Shown one piece after another: positions 5,799 to 13,012 of a stretch of DNA of 34,529 nucleotides. How positions within the stretch are numbered: the stretch's first letter is position 1; each line of letters starts with the position of its first letter. The notes below the pieces were generated by a model, which saw nothing but the letters and a program-made list of their open reading frames with translations, was not told the origin of the DNA and did no database searches. Origin of the DNA: Planctomycetota bacterium (GTDB lineage: Bacteria > Planctomycetota > Planctomycetia > Pirellulales > Thermoguttaceae); the NCBI GenBank assembly GCA_018897395.1, contig JAHIKV010000149.1, positions 1 to 34,529 on the forward strand, given 5' to 3'. A program made the position numbers and the translations under genes.

Positions 5799-6692
5799 GT
5801 GGCGCGCGGCACTCCCGGTTACATCGGTCCTTACCGTCTGCTTAACATCGTACATACGGGGCACGCCAGTTTGATTTGGCAGGCCTACGATGATGCCCGG
5901 CAGCGGATCGTGGGCATCAAGACGCTGCTGGAAAAGGATTTGCAAGACCGCGCGCAGATAAACTTTCTGCACCGGGAATACATCGTCGGGCATAAGCTCA
6001 GTCATCCCTACATCATCGAGATTTTTCCCATGGAGTGGGACCCTCGCCAGCCCTATTTCGCCATGGAGTGGTTTTCCTCTCCGAACCTGAAGCAGCGGCT
6101 GAATCAGCGGGGCCTGGAGAAACTTGCTCCGCTGATTCCCAAGGTGATCGACCGGGCCTGCCAGGCGTTGGCCTATTTCCATAGCGAGGGCTGGGTCCAT
6201 TGCGACATCAAGCCCGACAATTTCCTCGTGACCGACGACGGCGAGGTGAAATTGATCGACTTTGCCCTGGCAAAGCGCGCCCGGCGCGGGGTGGCGAAGT
6301 GGCTGACTCCGAAGAAGAAGCCCCAGGGAACCAAGAGCTACATCTCGCCCGAGCAAATCCGCGGGTCGGCCCTCGATGGTCGGGCCGACCTGTACAGCTT
6401 TGCTTGCACCATCCATGAGTTGCTTTCGGGCAAACCCCCATTCACGGGGACCAGCTCGAACGACCTGCTGAACAAACAACTCAGGTCGCTCCCCCCCTCG
6501 TTGGAGGCATTAAACCCGAACGTCACCCCCGAGTGTGCCCAATTGATTCGGCGTACAATGTCGAAGAATCCCGACTTACGCCCCAAAATGGTGGATGATT
6601 TTTTGATGGAATTCCGTATGATACGGGTTTTCAAGAGTACGCCGACCGCCAATTACTGCAAGTCGCCCGCCCCGGGAACCGACAAAGCATAA
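5799..6692 (+). CDS. Ser/Thr protein kinase-like protein, DFA instead of DFG
   Basis: The 297-residue cytoplasmic protein is almost entirely a Hanks-type kinase domain. The VAIK-type Lys (K41 in VGIKTLL), alpha-C Glu (E60), catalytic loop HCDIKPDN (D136, N141), DFA motif (D154-A156), SPE (183-185) and the F-helix Asp (D197 in RADLYSF) are visible. The Gly-rich loop is degenerate (VHTGHASLIW). The HRD Arg is Cys, and the DFG Gly is Ala. From memory, the HTG and LIDFALA features recur in a planctomycete kinase subfamily, so it may still be active. No membrane segment or sensor domain is present. The GTG at 5799 is the only start that keeps the whole domain. It lies 31 bp upstream of accA and could be co-transcribed. 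Confidence 0.82.
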   Translation: MARGTPGYIGPYRLLNIVHTGHASLIWQAYDDARQRIVGIKTLLEKDLQDRAQINFLHREYIVGHKLSHPYIIEIFPMEWDPRQPYFAMEWFSSPNLKQRLNQRGLEKLAPLIPKVIDRACQALAYFHSEGWVHCDIKPDNFLVTDDGEVKLIDFALAKRARRGVAKWLTPKKKPQGTKSYISPEQIRGSALDGRADLYSFACTIHELLSGKPPFTGTSSNDLLNKQLRSLPPSLEALNPNVTPECAQLIRRTMSKNPDLRPKMVDDFLMEFRMIRVFKSTPTANYCKSPAPGTDKA

Positions 6693-6695
6693 AAC

Positions 6696-6713
6696 CGCGA
6701 CCGAAAGGTCGCG
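6696..6713. repeat. Perfect hairpin between kinase and accA
   Basis: CGCGACC-GAAA-GGTCGCG is a seven-base-pair stem with a GAAA tetraloop. It starts three bases after the kinase stop and ends one base before the GGAG ribosome binding site of accA. No T-tract follows, so it is more likely an mRNA-processing or translation element, or another short dispersed repeat, than a terminator. Confidence 0.6.
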
Positions 6714-6723
6714 CCGGAGTACA

Positions 6724-7785
6724 ATGTCAGGAAGCGATCACCGATTATCGTTCGAGCGTCCGATCTACGAGCTGGAGGCCCGGCTCGAGAAGCTGGGCGC
6801 CAAGGCCGGCCAAACGCCGGAGGTCCAGGGCGAAATCCGCCGCCTGCGGCGCGAACTGGTCGAAACGACCAAGCGGATATACGGCAACCTCAAGCCGTGG
6901 GAGACCGTGGAGGTCGCCCGGCACCCCGACCGGCCGATGACGACCGATTATCTCGAACTGGTCTTCGGGGAGTTCGTCGAACTGCACGGCGACAAGTGTT
7001 TCGGCGACGATCGGGCCATCCGCACCGGTTGGTCCAAACTCGACGCCTTCAAGGTGCTGGTCGTCGGCCATCAGAAGGGCAAGACGCTCAAGGAACGCAA
7101 TCTCTGCAACTACGGCTACGCCCATCCCGAGGGCTACCGCAAGGCCATGGCGAAAATGCGCCTTGCGGCTAAGTTCCACATGCCCGTCGTTTGTCTGATC
7201 GACACCGGCGGCGCGTATCCGGGCATCGGGGCCGAGGAACGCGGCCAGGCACAGGTCATCGCCGAATCGATGTTCGAGATGTCGCGGCTGCCGACGCCGA
7301 TCGTCTGCGTCGTCATCGGCGAGGGTGGCTCCGGCGGAGCGTTGGGGATCGGCGTGGGCGACCGCGTGGCAATGCTCGAACACGCCTACTACTCGGTCAT
7401 CAGCCCCGAGGGATGCGCGGGAATACTCTGGAAAGACCACTCTTTCAAGGAGCGGGCCGCCGAATCGCTCAAGATGACCTCCAAGGACCTCATCCGCTTG
7501 GGCGTGATCGACGCGGTCATCTCCGAGCCTCTCGGCGGCGCACACCGCGACCACCACCTGATGACCAGCCGGTTAAAACTTTATCTGCGCGGCACGATCC
7601 GCGAGTTGATCGGCAAGCCGATCAAGCAACTGCTAGTCGAACGTTATGAGAAGTTCCGCCGCATGGGAGTGTTTATCGAGGGCGGCCGGCCCAACGGACA
7701 GGACCAACAAGAAGCCTCTCGTCAAGTTTCGCCGCACACCGTCCCCCATTTCATCTCACACCGTCTACAGGAGATATCCAAGTGA
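6724..7785 (+). CDS. accA: Acetyl-CoA carboxylase carboxyltransferase subunit alpha
   Basis: AccA pairs with AccD to transfer the carboxyl group from carboxybiotin to acetyl-CoA, the first committed step of fatty-acid synthesis. The sequence shows the N-terminal helical region (SFERPIYELEARLEKL), the FGDD-AIRTG strand, and NYGYAHPEGYRKAMAKMRLAAKF. It has the oxyanion-hole loops IDTGGAYPGIGAEERGQ and IGEGGSGGALGIGVGD. The end LIRLGVIDAVISEPLGGAHRD is also typical. The length, 353 residues, is about 30 longer than E. coli AccA because of a low-complexity C-terminal tail. GGAG precedes the ATG. Its TGA overlaps the GTG start of the next gene. accD is not in this window. Confidence 0.97.
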   Translation: MSGSDHRLSFERPIYELEARLEKLGAKAGQTPEVQGEIRRLRRELVETTKRIYGNLKPWETVEVARHPDRPMTTDYLELVFGEFVELHGDKCFGDDRAIRTGWSKLDAFKVLVVGHQKGKTLKERNLCNYGYAHPEGYRKAMAKMRLAAKFHMPVVCLIDTGGAYPGIGAEERGQAQVIAESMFEMSRLPTPIVCVVIGEGGSGGALGIGVGDRVAMLEHAYYSVISPEGCAGILWKDHSFKERAAESLKMTSKDLIRLGVIDAVISEPLGGAHRDHHLMTSRLKLYLRGTIRELIGKPIKQLLVERYEKFRRMGVFIEGGRPNGQDQQEASRQVSPHTVPHFISHRLQEISK

Positions 7786-8585
7786 GCAAGAAGTCACAGT
7801 CTCGACAAAATCCCGCCGTGTTGCTGGTGTTGCTCGTCCTTATCGCGGTTCTGGCCGTCGTGGTCTACTTGCGACGGGATTGCATTTTGGCAGTCTTTCA
7901 GCCAAACGACGATTCGGAGATCGGACGCAATAGTCTTCCCGAACCGAGCGGCGACACGGCCGTCGAACAAGAGGCCGTCGCCAAACTCCGGGCCCGGAAG
8001 ATCGACGGCAAAGCCGCTTACCTGGTCATCACCGAGCCGCCCGACAAGCGCGCCACCAGCGTGAATTTCCTCGGCAACCCGGTCGACGACGAAGTCCTCG
8101 AACAGGTGGGCAAACTCTACCGCCTCTCGGCGCTGAACGCCGACAAGTGCGAAATCGCCGACGAGCAGTTGAAGCGCCTCGCCGGCCTGACGGTTATGGC
8201 TTCTCTGGTCCTCAGCGACACGCCGATCAGCGACGACGGATTGGCCCACCTTCGCCCGTTGAAAGGCATCGAGGCGCTACACCTGACCGGCACGCGGATT
8301 ACAAACCGGGGTTTGGATCACCTCGCGGCGCTGGAAAACCTGAAAATCCTGAACCTGTCGAGGACCAAGGTCGACGACGAAGGGCTGAAAAAGTTGCTGC
8401 CGCTGACGGGCCTCAAGTGGCTCCTGCTGGCGGAGACCGAGGTCGCCGACGCCGGCCTGGAAACCCTGGCCGCCATGAAGAATCTTGGGCGGTTGACCAT
8501 CAACGATACCAAGGTCACGCCGGAGGGGATCGCCAAGCTGAAGCAGGCGAATCCCAAGCTGTCGGTCGATTATGCGCCGCCGTAA
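7782..8585 (+). CDS. Membrane-anchored leucine-rich-repeat protein
   Basis: This 267-residue protein has one N-terminal membrane segment (about residues 12-29, AVLLVLLVLIAVLAVVVYL). An extracytoplasmic region follows, with five or six repeats of about 23 residues, pattern L-x2-LxLSxTxIxDxGLxxLxxLxxL. This resembles the cysteine-free leucine-rich repeats common in planctomycetes, a probable protein-binding surface. The start is GTG at 7782, overlapping the accA stop in GTGA, with AGGAG eight bases upstream, so it is translationally coupled to accA. No catalytic domain is visible and the partner is unknown. It ends just after the last repeat. Confidence 0.75.
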   Translation: MSKKSQSRQNPAVLLVLLVLIAVLAVVVYLRRDCILAVFQPNDDSEIGRNSLPEPSGDTAVEQEAVAKLRARKIDGKAAYLVITEPPDKRATSVNFLGNPVDDEVLEQVGKLYRLSALNADKCEIADEQLKRLAGLTVMASLVLSDTPISDDGLAHLRPLKGIEALHLTGTRITNRGLDHLAALENLKILNLSRTKVDDEGLKKLLPLTGLKWLLLAETEVADAGLETLAAMKNLGRLTINDTKVTPEGIAKLKQANPKLSVDYAPP

Positions 8586-8607
8586 GACAAGCCGTAACCG
8601 CCGGCCA

Positions 8608-8687
8608 TTTAGCCCGCCGTGAATACACGGCGGGCCGGATTGACCGTGAAAAACCGCTTGCCCCGGGTGTATTTACCCGGGGCTAAA
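8608..8687. repeat. Double-hairpin element bounded by TTTAGCC/GGCTAAA
   Basis: TTTAGCC (8608) and GGCTAAA (8687) enclose two hairpins: GCCCGCCGTG-AATA-CACGGCGGGC (8612-8635) and CCCCGGGT-N6-ACCCGGGG (8661-8682). The same termini bound the element at 26363-26415. It lies in a 407-bp gene-free gap (8586-8992) between two convergent genes. Confidence 0.8.
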
Positions 8688-8874
8688 TACGGATATTTCA
8701 CTTCCAATCGCTCATTTGCGGCCCGAATTGGACCTCCCCCCAACGTCCGATAATGTTTCTTATGTTCGGTCGGATACCGCGAATTCCTCGGGAAAAACGC
8801 GATGCGACCAAACCTCGCCCCGCCGATTCCTTGTCGAGTCGTCGGCTTTCGGCGGTGGTCGGTGCAGAGTGCGC

Positions 8875-8945
8875 GACACCGGCCCGAAGCGCAAGCGAGG
8901 ACGCCCCAATGCAATTCCTTCGCTTGCGCTTAGGGCTGGTGTGTC
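8875..8945. repeat. Imperfect palindromic dispersed repeat
   Basis: Arms 8875-8898 (GACACCGGCCCGAAGCGCAA...) and 8920-8945 are imperfect complements around AAGCGCAAGCGA/TCGCTTGCGCTT. It sits in the same 407-bp gap, with nothing gene-like between 8688 and 8874. No second copy was found in this window; recognising it as a repeat rests on its palindromic form. Confidence 0.6.
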
Positions 8946-8992
8946 AGTAGAAGCAACTCGGGCTATCGAAAGCCGGTCGGACGGCAGGGGGG

Positions 8993-9607
8993 TCAGCGCT
9001 CTTCTTCGGTCCCCTGCTCCGCTTCTGCCCCGCTCAGGTCGGGAGGCGGTTCGGCAGTCGATTCCGCCGGCTCTTCGACCTCCTCTTTGGGGGGGGCGTG
9101 CAGTTTCTCGTCCAACTCGTCGATGTACTTGCCCAACCACGCCCGAACGTCCTCCGGCAGGATGGGATTGGCGTGTCTGATGCCCCGGGCAATGAAATCG
9201 CCCGACCGCGATTGCAGGACCATCTGCCGGGAAGACTCCGAGAGGGTGACGGCAAAGAAGGTGATTATCACGCAATAGAGGGCGCCCTTTGCCAGACCGA
9301 ACATGGCCCCGAGCTGCCGGTCGAACTCTTTCAGTTTTACGCGGTCGATGATGTTCGACACCAGTCGGAACAGGAGCCAGATCGTCCCGGCGGTGACCAC
9401 GTACAAGATCAGCATGGCAAGGAACCGGTTCCACGGCTCCTCGACGCCGAACAGCGGGGCCAGCCCCGGGCTGACGTTGACCGCCACCACCGCGCTGACG
9501 ATCACCGAGGCCAGCGCGGCCACCTGCCAGGCCATCCCTTTCCAAACGCCCAGCAGCGTCATGCCCCCGAGCACGACCAGCATCACAATATCGTAGGGCT
9601 GGATCAT
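8993..9607 (-). CDS. CvpA-family membrane protein
   Basis: The 204-residue protein has four predicted membrane segments: residues about 6-24 with the GMTLLGVWKGMAWQV turn, 28-46, 63-85, and 103-122 in GLAKGALYCVIITFFAVTL. It has the CvpA pattern KEFDRQLGAMFGLAKGAL. CvpA proteins are inner-membrane proteins linked to colicin V production and envelope-stress resistance; molecular function is unclear. The C-terminal 40 residues are an acidic, Pro/Glu-rich cytoplasmic tail. The ATG at 9607 is the only good start. It is divergent from the DUF457-like gene across a heptamer-repeat region. Confidence 0.78.
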   Translation of the reverse strand: MIQPYDIVMLVVLGGMTLLGVWKGMAWQVAALASVIVSAVVAVNVSPGLAPLFGVEEPWNRFLAMLILYVVTAGTIWLLFRLVSNIIDRVKLKEFDRQLGAMFGLAKGALYCVIITFFAVTLSESSRQMVLQSRSGDFIARGIRHANPILPEDVRAWLGKYIDELDEKLHAPPKEEVEEPAESTAEPPPDLSGAEAEQGTEEER

Positions 9608-9646
9608 GATGGACGGAGTATAGCGGGAACCGGCATGGGTGCGAAG

Positions 9647-9821
9647 AGGGATTAGAGATTAGGGATTAGGGATTAGAATTTAGAAAGTAGAGGGAATAGG
9701 CAAAAAGCTACAGGCGGGCACTTTTCAGGCTATTCGCCAACCACTCTTGCCGTAATCACCGCCTTCGGCTAAAAGCCACATTGTCCGATTCCCAATCCCT
9801 AATCCCTAATCCCTAATCCCT
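9647..9821. repeat. Second inverted pair of heptamer arrays
   Basis: Four AGGGATT/AGAGATT heptamers (9647-9674) face four AATCCCT heptamers (9794-9821) across about 120 bp. The right arm ends five bases before the ATG at 9827. Structure and position parallel 3730-3846. The 9608-9826 gap contains nothing else recognisable. Confidence 0.9.
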
Positions 9822-9826
9822 TTGTC

Positions 9827-10537
9827 ATGGCTGGCTTCAAGACCCATATTACCGTCAGCAGCCTGATGGGCGTCGGGTACGGCGGGGCGGCGCTGCTGAT
9901 CTGCGACGTGCCTTGGCCGACGTGCCTTTTGGCGGGCGGATTGTGCGGCGTCTCCGGCATGTTGCCCGACATCGACAGCGATTCCGGCACACCGCTGCGC
10001 GAGAGCATGGCGTTTGCCGCGGCCGTCGTGCCAATGATGCTGCTCCACCGCTTTCAGCAATGGGGGCTGTCGAATGAACTGATCGTCCTGGCCGGGGCGG
10101 GTGTGTACCTGCTGATCCGGTTCGGCGGGGCGGCCATGCTGCGGCGATATACCGTGCATCGGGGCATGTTCCACAGTCTGCCGGCGGCCTTGGTCTTCGG
10201 CGAGATCGCTTTCCTGCTGGCCTCGGGCGACGAACTGTTGCGGGCATACAAGGCAGGCGGGGTGGTGCTCGGATATGTAACTCATTTGATGCTGGACGAG
10301 TTGTACAGCATCGAGTGGTATCACGGCCGACTGCGGCTGAAAAAGTCCTTCGGCACCGCGATGAAACTGTTCGGACGCGGATGGTGGTCGAACATATCCG
10401 TGTACGCGAAGCTGGCTATTCTGACGGCGGTTATACTCTGGGAGCCGCAATTGCCGCAGACGCCGTCGCAGATCGGCGATCCCGCGTCGATCCAACAGAC
10501 CGCCGAACGGCTGATCGATCGCGTGCTTCGGCGCTGA
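9827..10537 (+). CDS. DUF457-type (YdjM-like) membrane metal-dependent hydrolase
   Basis: The 236-residue inner-membrane protein has several hydrophobic segments and the family's metal-ligand motifs: FKTHITVSS at the N-terminus, SGMLPDIDSDSG (about 44-55), HRGMFHSLP (about 111-119) and GYVTHLMLDELYS (about 149-161). These His and Asp residues are shared with the LexA-regulated YdjM/DUF457 family, which is annotated as a metal-dependent hydrolase without an established substrate. The ATG at 9827 has no Shine-Dalgarno sequence, because a heptamer array ends five bases before it. Alternative starts would lose the conserved His. It converges on dtd. Confidence 0.75.
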   Translation: MAGFKTHITVSSLMGVGYGGAALLICDVPWPTCLLAGGLCGVSGMLPDIDSDSGTPLRESMAFAAAVVPMMLLHRFQQWGLSNELIVLAGAGVYLLIRFGGAAMLRRYTVHRGMFHSLPAALVFGEIAFLLASGDELLRAYKAGGVVLGYVTHLMLDELYSIEWYHGRLRLKKSFGTAMKLFGRGWWSNISVYAKLAILTAVILWEPQLPQTPSQIGDPASIQQTAERLIDRVLRR

Positions 10538-10567
10538 GTTGCGAAACCGCAAGCGGGAGACAACATT

Positions 10568-10623
10568 CTCTCCACTCTCCACTCTCCACTATCCACTATC
10601 CACTATCCACTATCCACTATCCA
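10568..10623. repeat. CTCTCCA/CTATCCA heptamer array
   Basis: Three CTCTCCA and five CTATCCA heptamers form an uninterrupted 56-bp tandem array between two convergent genes. It encodes the last residues (VDSG) and the TAG stop of dtd on the minus strand. A degenerate copy lies at 15275-15300, again at a gene end. Confidence 0.92.
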
Positions 10624-11050
10624 CTACCAACGTCACCGGGCCGTCGTTTACCAGTTCAACATCCATGTGCTGTTGGAACCGTCCGGTGGCCACGGGAACG
10701 TCTTGTTCGGCCGCCGCGTGGATGAAGACGTTGTAAAGCCTCTCCGCCAGGTCCGGCGGCGCGGCGGCGGTGAAGGCCGGCCGACGCCCCTTGCGGCAGT
10801 CGCCCAGCAGAGTAAACTGGCTGACCACCAACATGGCCCCGCCCGCCGCGGCCAGCGAGAGGTTCATCTTCCCCACCGCGTCCTCGAAGATCCGCAAGCC
10901 CGCGATTTTCTTCGCCAACCATCGGGCGTCGGCCTCGGTGTCGCCCTCGGCCACGCCCAGCAGGACCAACATGCCCGGGCCAATGCTCCCGCAAACCTCG
11001 CCGGCCACCGTGACCGCCGCGCGGCTGACTCGTTGAACGCAGGCTCGCAT
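10610..11050 (-). CDS. dtd: D-aminoacyl-tRNA deacylase
   Basis: DTD hydrolyses D-aminoacyl-tRNA (and glycyl-tRNA-Ala) to free tRNA, preventing D-amino-acid toxicity. The 146-residue protein shows the N-terminal [40 protein letters not shown], the active-site motif [17 protein letters not shown] (about 78-94) and the Gly-cisPro motif NDGPVTL near the C-terminus. Both catalytic motifs are complete and the length is typical. The final VVDSG and the TAG stop come from the tandem heptamer array, so the original C-terminus may have been altered by a few residues. No clear Shine-Dalgarno sequence was noted. Confidence 0.95.
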   Translation of the reverse strand: MRACVQRVSRAAVTVAGEVCGSIGPGMLVLLGVAEGDTEADARWLAKKIAGLRIFEDAVGKMNLSLAAAGGAMLVVSQFTLLGDCRKGRRPAFTAAAPPDLAERLYNVFIHAAAEQDVPVATGRFQQHMDVELVNDGPVTLVVDSG

Positions 11051-11073
11051 GGGAAAGGGGAATCAGGGGTTAG

Positions 11074-11097
11074 TTTAGCCGCCGCGTCCACGCGGCG
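11074..11097. repeat. 24-bp dispersed palindromic repeat
   Basis: TTTAGCCGCCGCGTCCACGC with four further bases is identical over 24 bp to the copies at 26363-26386 and (inverted) 18613-18636. The core CGCCGCG-TCCA-CGCGGCG is a hairpin. Confidence 0.85.
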
Positions 11098-11180
11098 TGT
11101 ATTTTGCCGCTTGTGGTTTCGCAAAATTCGCCCGCGAGAATACCACTATATAGAATTCCGCCGTTCCGCACAATCGCCCG

Positions 11181-11209
11181 TTGGCTTGGCGGTCGCGGTT
11201 GCGTACAAT
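11181..11209 (+). promoter_or_regulatory. Predicted pdxA promoter
   Basis: TTGGCT (11181-11186), a 17-bp spacer and TACAAT (11204-11209) form a good sigma70-like promoter. The leader would be about 23 nt with GGAAAGAG before the pdxA ATG at 11239. Confidence 0.55.
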
Positions 11210-11238
11210 TCGTTTAGCGAATAACGGAAAGAGATTTC

Positions 11239-12282
11239 ATGCCAAACACCAAACCACTGATTGCCGTGACGATGGGCGATCCGGCCGGGGTGGGGCCGGA
11301 AATCATCGTCGGCGCCTGGTCGGAGACCGTGGTCCACGACTGGTGCCGGCCGGTGGTGGTGGGCCATCCGGAGATCATGCGTCGCGCGGTGGCCCTTTGG
11401 CGGACTGGGGTGAAGGTGGTCGAGGTTGAATCGCCCGAATCGGCCCGTCCGTCGCCCGACGAGATTCCGTGCGTTCCCTGCGGCGCCGCCGAGGCGCTCG
11501 ACGTGCGGCCGGGTCAGCTCGACGCCCGAGCCGGTCAGGCGGCCTACGACGCCGTGGTGACCGCGACCCGACTGGCTCTGGACGGAAAGGTCGACGCCAT
11601 CACGACCGCGCCGCTGCAGAAGGAAGCGCTGCACCGCGCCGGATACGAATATCCCGGCCACACCGAGTTGCTGGCCCACGTCTGCGGCATCGACGACTAC
11701 GCGATGATGCTCTACCTCGGGCCGGGCGAAGACCTCCTGCCGCCGGCCGGGCTGGCCGTGGTCCACGTCACACTGCACACGGCGCTGCGAAACGTCTTCG
11801 GCCAATTGACCGAGGAGGCGATATTGGCCAAGGCCCGGCTGGCCGACCAGTTCATGTCGCGGCTGATGCGGCCGGCGAAGTCGCGGCCGCGGATCGGCGT
11901 CTGCGCGTTGAATCCTCATGCCGGCGAAGGTGGGCTGTTCGGCGACGAGGAAATATCGATTATCCGGCCCGCCGTCCAGCGCGGGCAGGCCGAGGGGTTG
12001 CGGCTGGAAGGTCCGCTGCCGGTCGATACGCTCATGGTTCACGCCCGCAACGGAAAATTCGACGCCGTGGTGGCCATGTATCACGACCAGGGGCACATCG
12101 CCTTGAAGTTGCTGGGGATGCACCGGGCGGTGAACGTCACCCTCGGGCTGCCGATCATCCGCACCAGCGTCGCCCACGGCACGGCGTTCGACATCGCCTG
12201 GCGGCGTCGGGCCGAGACCGGCAGTATGATCGAGGCGCTGCGGGTGGCCGCCCTGCTGGCGGCGGCGAGGAATGAAGAATGA
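11239..12282 (+). CDS. pdxA: 4-hydroxythreonine-4-phosphate dehydrogenase (PdxA family)
   Basis: PdxA oxidises 4-phosphohydroxy-L-threonine with NAD in the vitamin B6 pathway. The 347-residue protein contains the family motifs AVTMGDPAGVGPEI, ITTAPLQKEAL, GYEYPGHTELLA (first metal His), VVHVTLHTALR (second), MYHDQGHIALK (third) and LGLPIIRTSVAHGTAFDIA. It could instead be a PdxA2-type D-threonate/D-erythronate-4-phosphate dehydrogenase, which shares these motifs. No other B6 gene is nearby. The ATG follows GGAAAGAG. The last residues (RNEE) and the TGA stop overlap a GAATGA/ATGATGAATG repeat tract. Confidence 0.92.
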   Translation: MPNTKPLIAVTMGDPAGVGPEIIVGAWSETVVHDWCRPVVVGHPEIMRRAVALWRTGVKVVEVESPESARPSPDEIPCVPCGAAEALDVRPGQLDARAGQAAYDAVVTATRLALDGKVDAITTAPLQKEALHRAGYEYPGHTELLAHVCGIDDYAMMLYLGPGEDLLPPAGLAVVHVTLHTALRNVFGQLTEEAILAKARLADQFMSRLMRPAKSRPRIGVCALNPHAGEGGLFGDEEISIIRPAVQRGQAEGLRLEGPLPVDTLMVHARNGKFDAVVAMYHDQGHIALKLLGMHRAVNVTLGLPIIRTSVAHGTAFDIAWRRRAETGSMIEALRVAALLAAARNEE

Positions 12283-12380
12283 TGAATGTGGAATGATGAA
12301 TGATGAACTGACACGCCTTTATTCATCATTCAACATTCATCATTCAACATTTTTCCTCCCCCCCTGCCCTCCCCTGCCCT
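12269..12380. repeat. ATGATGAATG-type repeat in inverted arms plus G-rich module
   Basis: GAATGATGAATG-like words (12269-12306) face their complements ATTCATCATTCAACATT (12319-12350). The G/C-rich module CCCCCCCTGCCCTCCCCTGCCC (complement) follows at about 12355-12380. The tract supplies the 3' ends of two convergent genes. Confidence 0.8.
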
Positions 12381-12797
12381 GCTCTCCGAGGCGGATAGCT
12401 CCGTATGATCTTCTTTTTGCCGACTAAGTTCAATTAGCGCATCGTGATATTTTACAAGCAGCACCGAGGTGCGATCACCTTTCAAGGCCCCAATAGTTTT
12501 TCCCCATTCGTCCACTGCATGTAAGATAGGAACGCCAAAAGCGAAGCCGATCAGCAAGCCGACAACAAGCCCGCCCAAGGCTAGGTTTCCCACACCTCCC
12601 GCAAAACGCCACATTTTGTCAAGGATATGGACAAGCAGAAAGAAAAAGCATCCCAACGCAATAACGATCGCTGTTTGAGAAAGCAGGAGCCACTTGCCGA
12701 AGCGTTGCCAACGTTTAATATCTCGCCGCGCTTGCTCAACGATTTCGGCGTCGGATAACGGCTTGCGGAAAAATGGTAAACCGAGAAAATTTTTCAA
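12330..12797 (-). CDS. Hypothetical small membrane protein
   Basis: This 155-residue protein is not recognised. It begins KNFLGLPFFRKPLSDAEIVEQARRDIKRW and has two hydrophobic stretches, about 36-58 (WLLLSQTAIVIALGCFFFLLV) and about 68-92 (GGVGNLALGGLVVGLLIGFAFG). A soluble segment, DEWGKTIGALKGDRTSVLLVKYHDALIEL, follows. Both start (TTG at 12797) and end are uncertain. No good Shine-Dalgarno sequence is seen, and the last roughly 20 residues (SASESRAGEGRGGG...) translate repeat modules. Base composition is more AT-rich than the neighbours, which may indicate a recent arrival. No function is proposed. Confidence 0.5.
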   Translation of the reverse strand: MKNFLGLPFFRKPLSDAEIVEQARRDIKRWQRFGKWLLLSQTAIVIALGCFFFLLVHILDKMWRFAGGVGNLALGGLVVGLLIGFAFGVPILHAVDEWGKTIGALKGDRTSVLLVKYHDALIELSRQKEDHTELSASESRAGEGRGGGKMLNDEC

Positions 12798-12897
12798 GGA
12801 AGCCCCCCTGCCCTCTGGTAGTTGTTAAGTGATCTATCCGCACATCCCCGGCGTGGACGCCGGGGCTATTGAGGGTCATAAAATCAATGTTGCGAAA

Positions 12898-12977
12898 AAT
12901 AGCCGGGGGCTAACAGCCCCCGGAGAGTAACTCACGCAATTCGCGCACATTCCGGGGGCTGTTAGCCCCCGGCTATT
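12898..12977. repeat. Inverted repeat with AATAGCC/GGCTATT ends
   Basis: Perfect 27-bp arms (12898-12924 and 12951-12977) are each palindromic themselves around CCGGGGGCT-AAC-AGCCCCCGG. A related hairpin, CCCCGGCGTGGACGCCGGGG, precedes at 12846-12865. It lies between the two minus-strand genes at 12330 and 13013; nothing else is visible in that 215-bp gap. Confidence 0.88.
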
Positions 12978-13012
12978 GCGATAATAGATTTCCGAGAGTC
13001 AATATACGGCGC

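Noticed and set aside
11146..12177. 343-codon open frame opposite pdxA
   Set aside because: Antisense shadow of pdxA without any recognisable domain.
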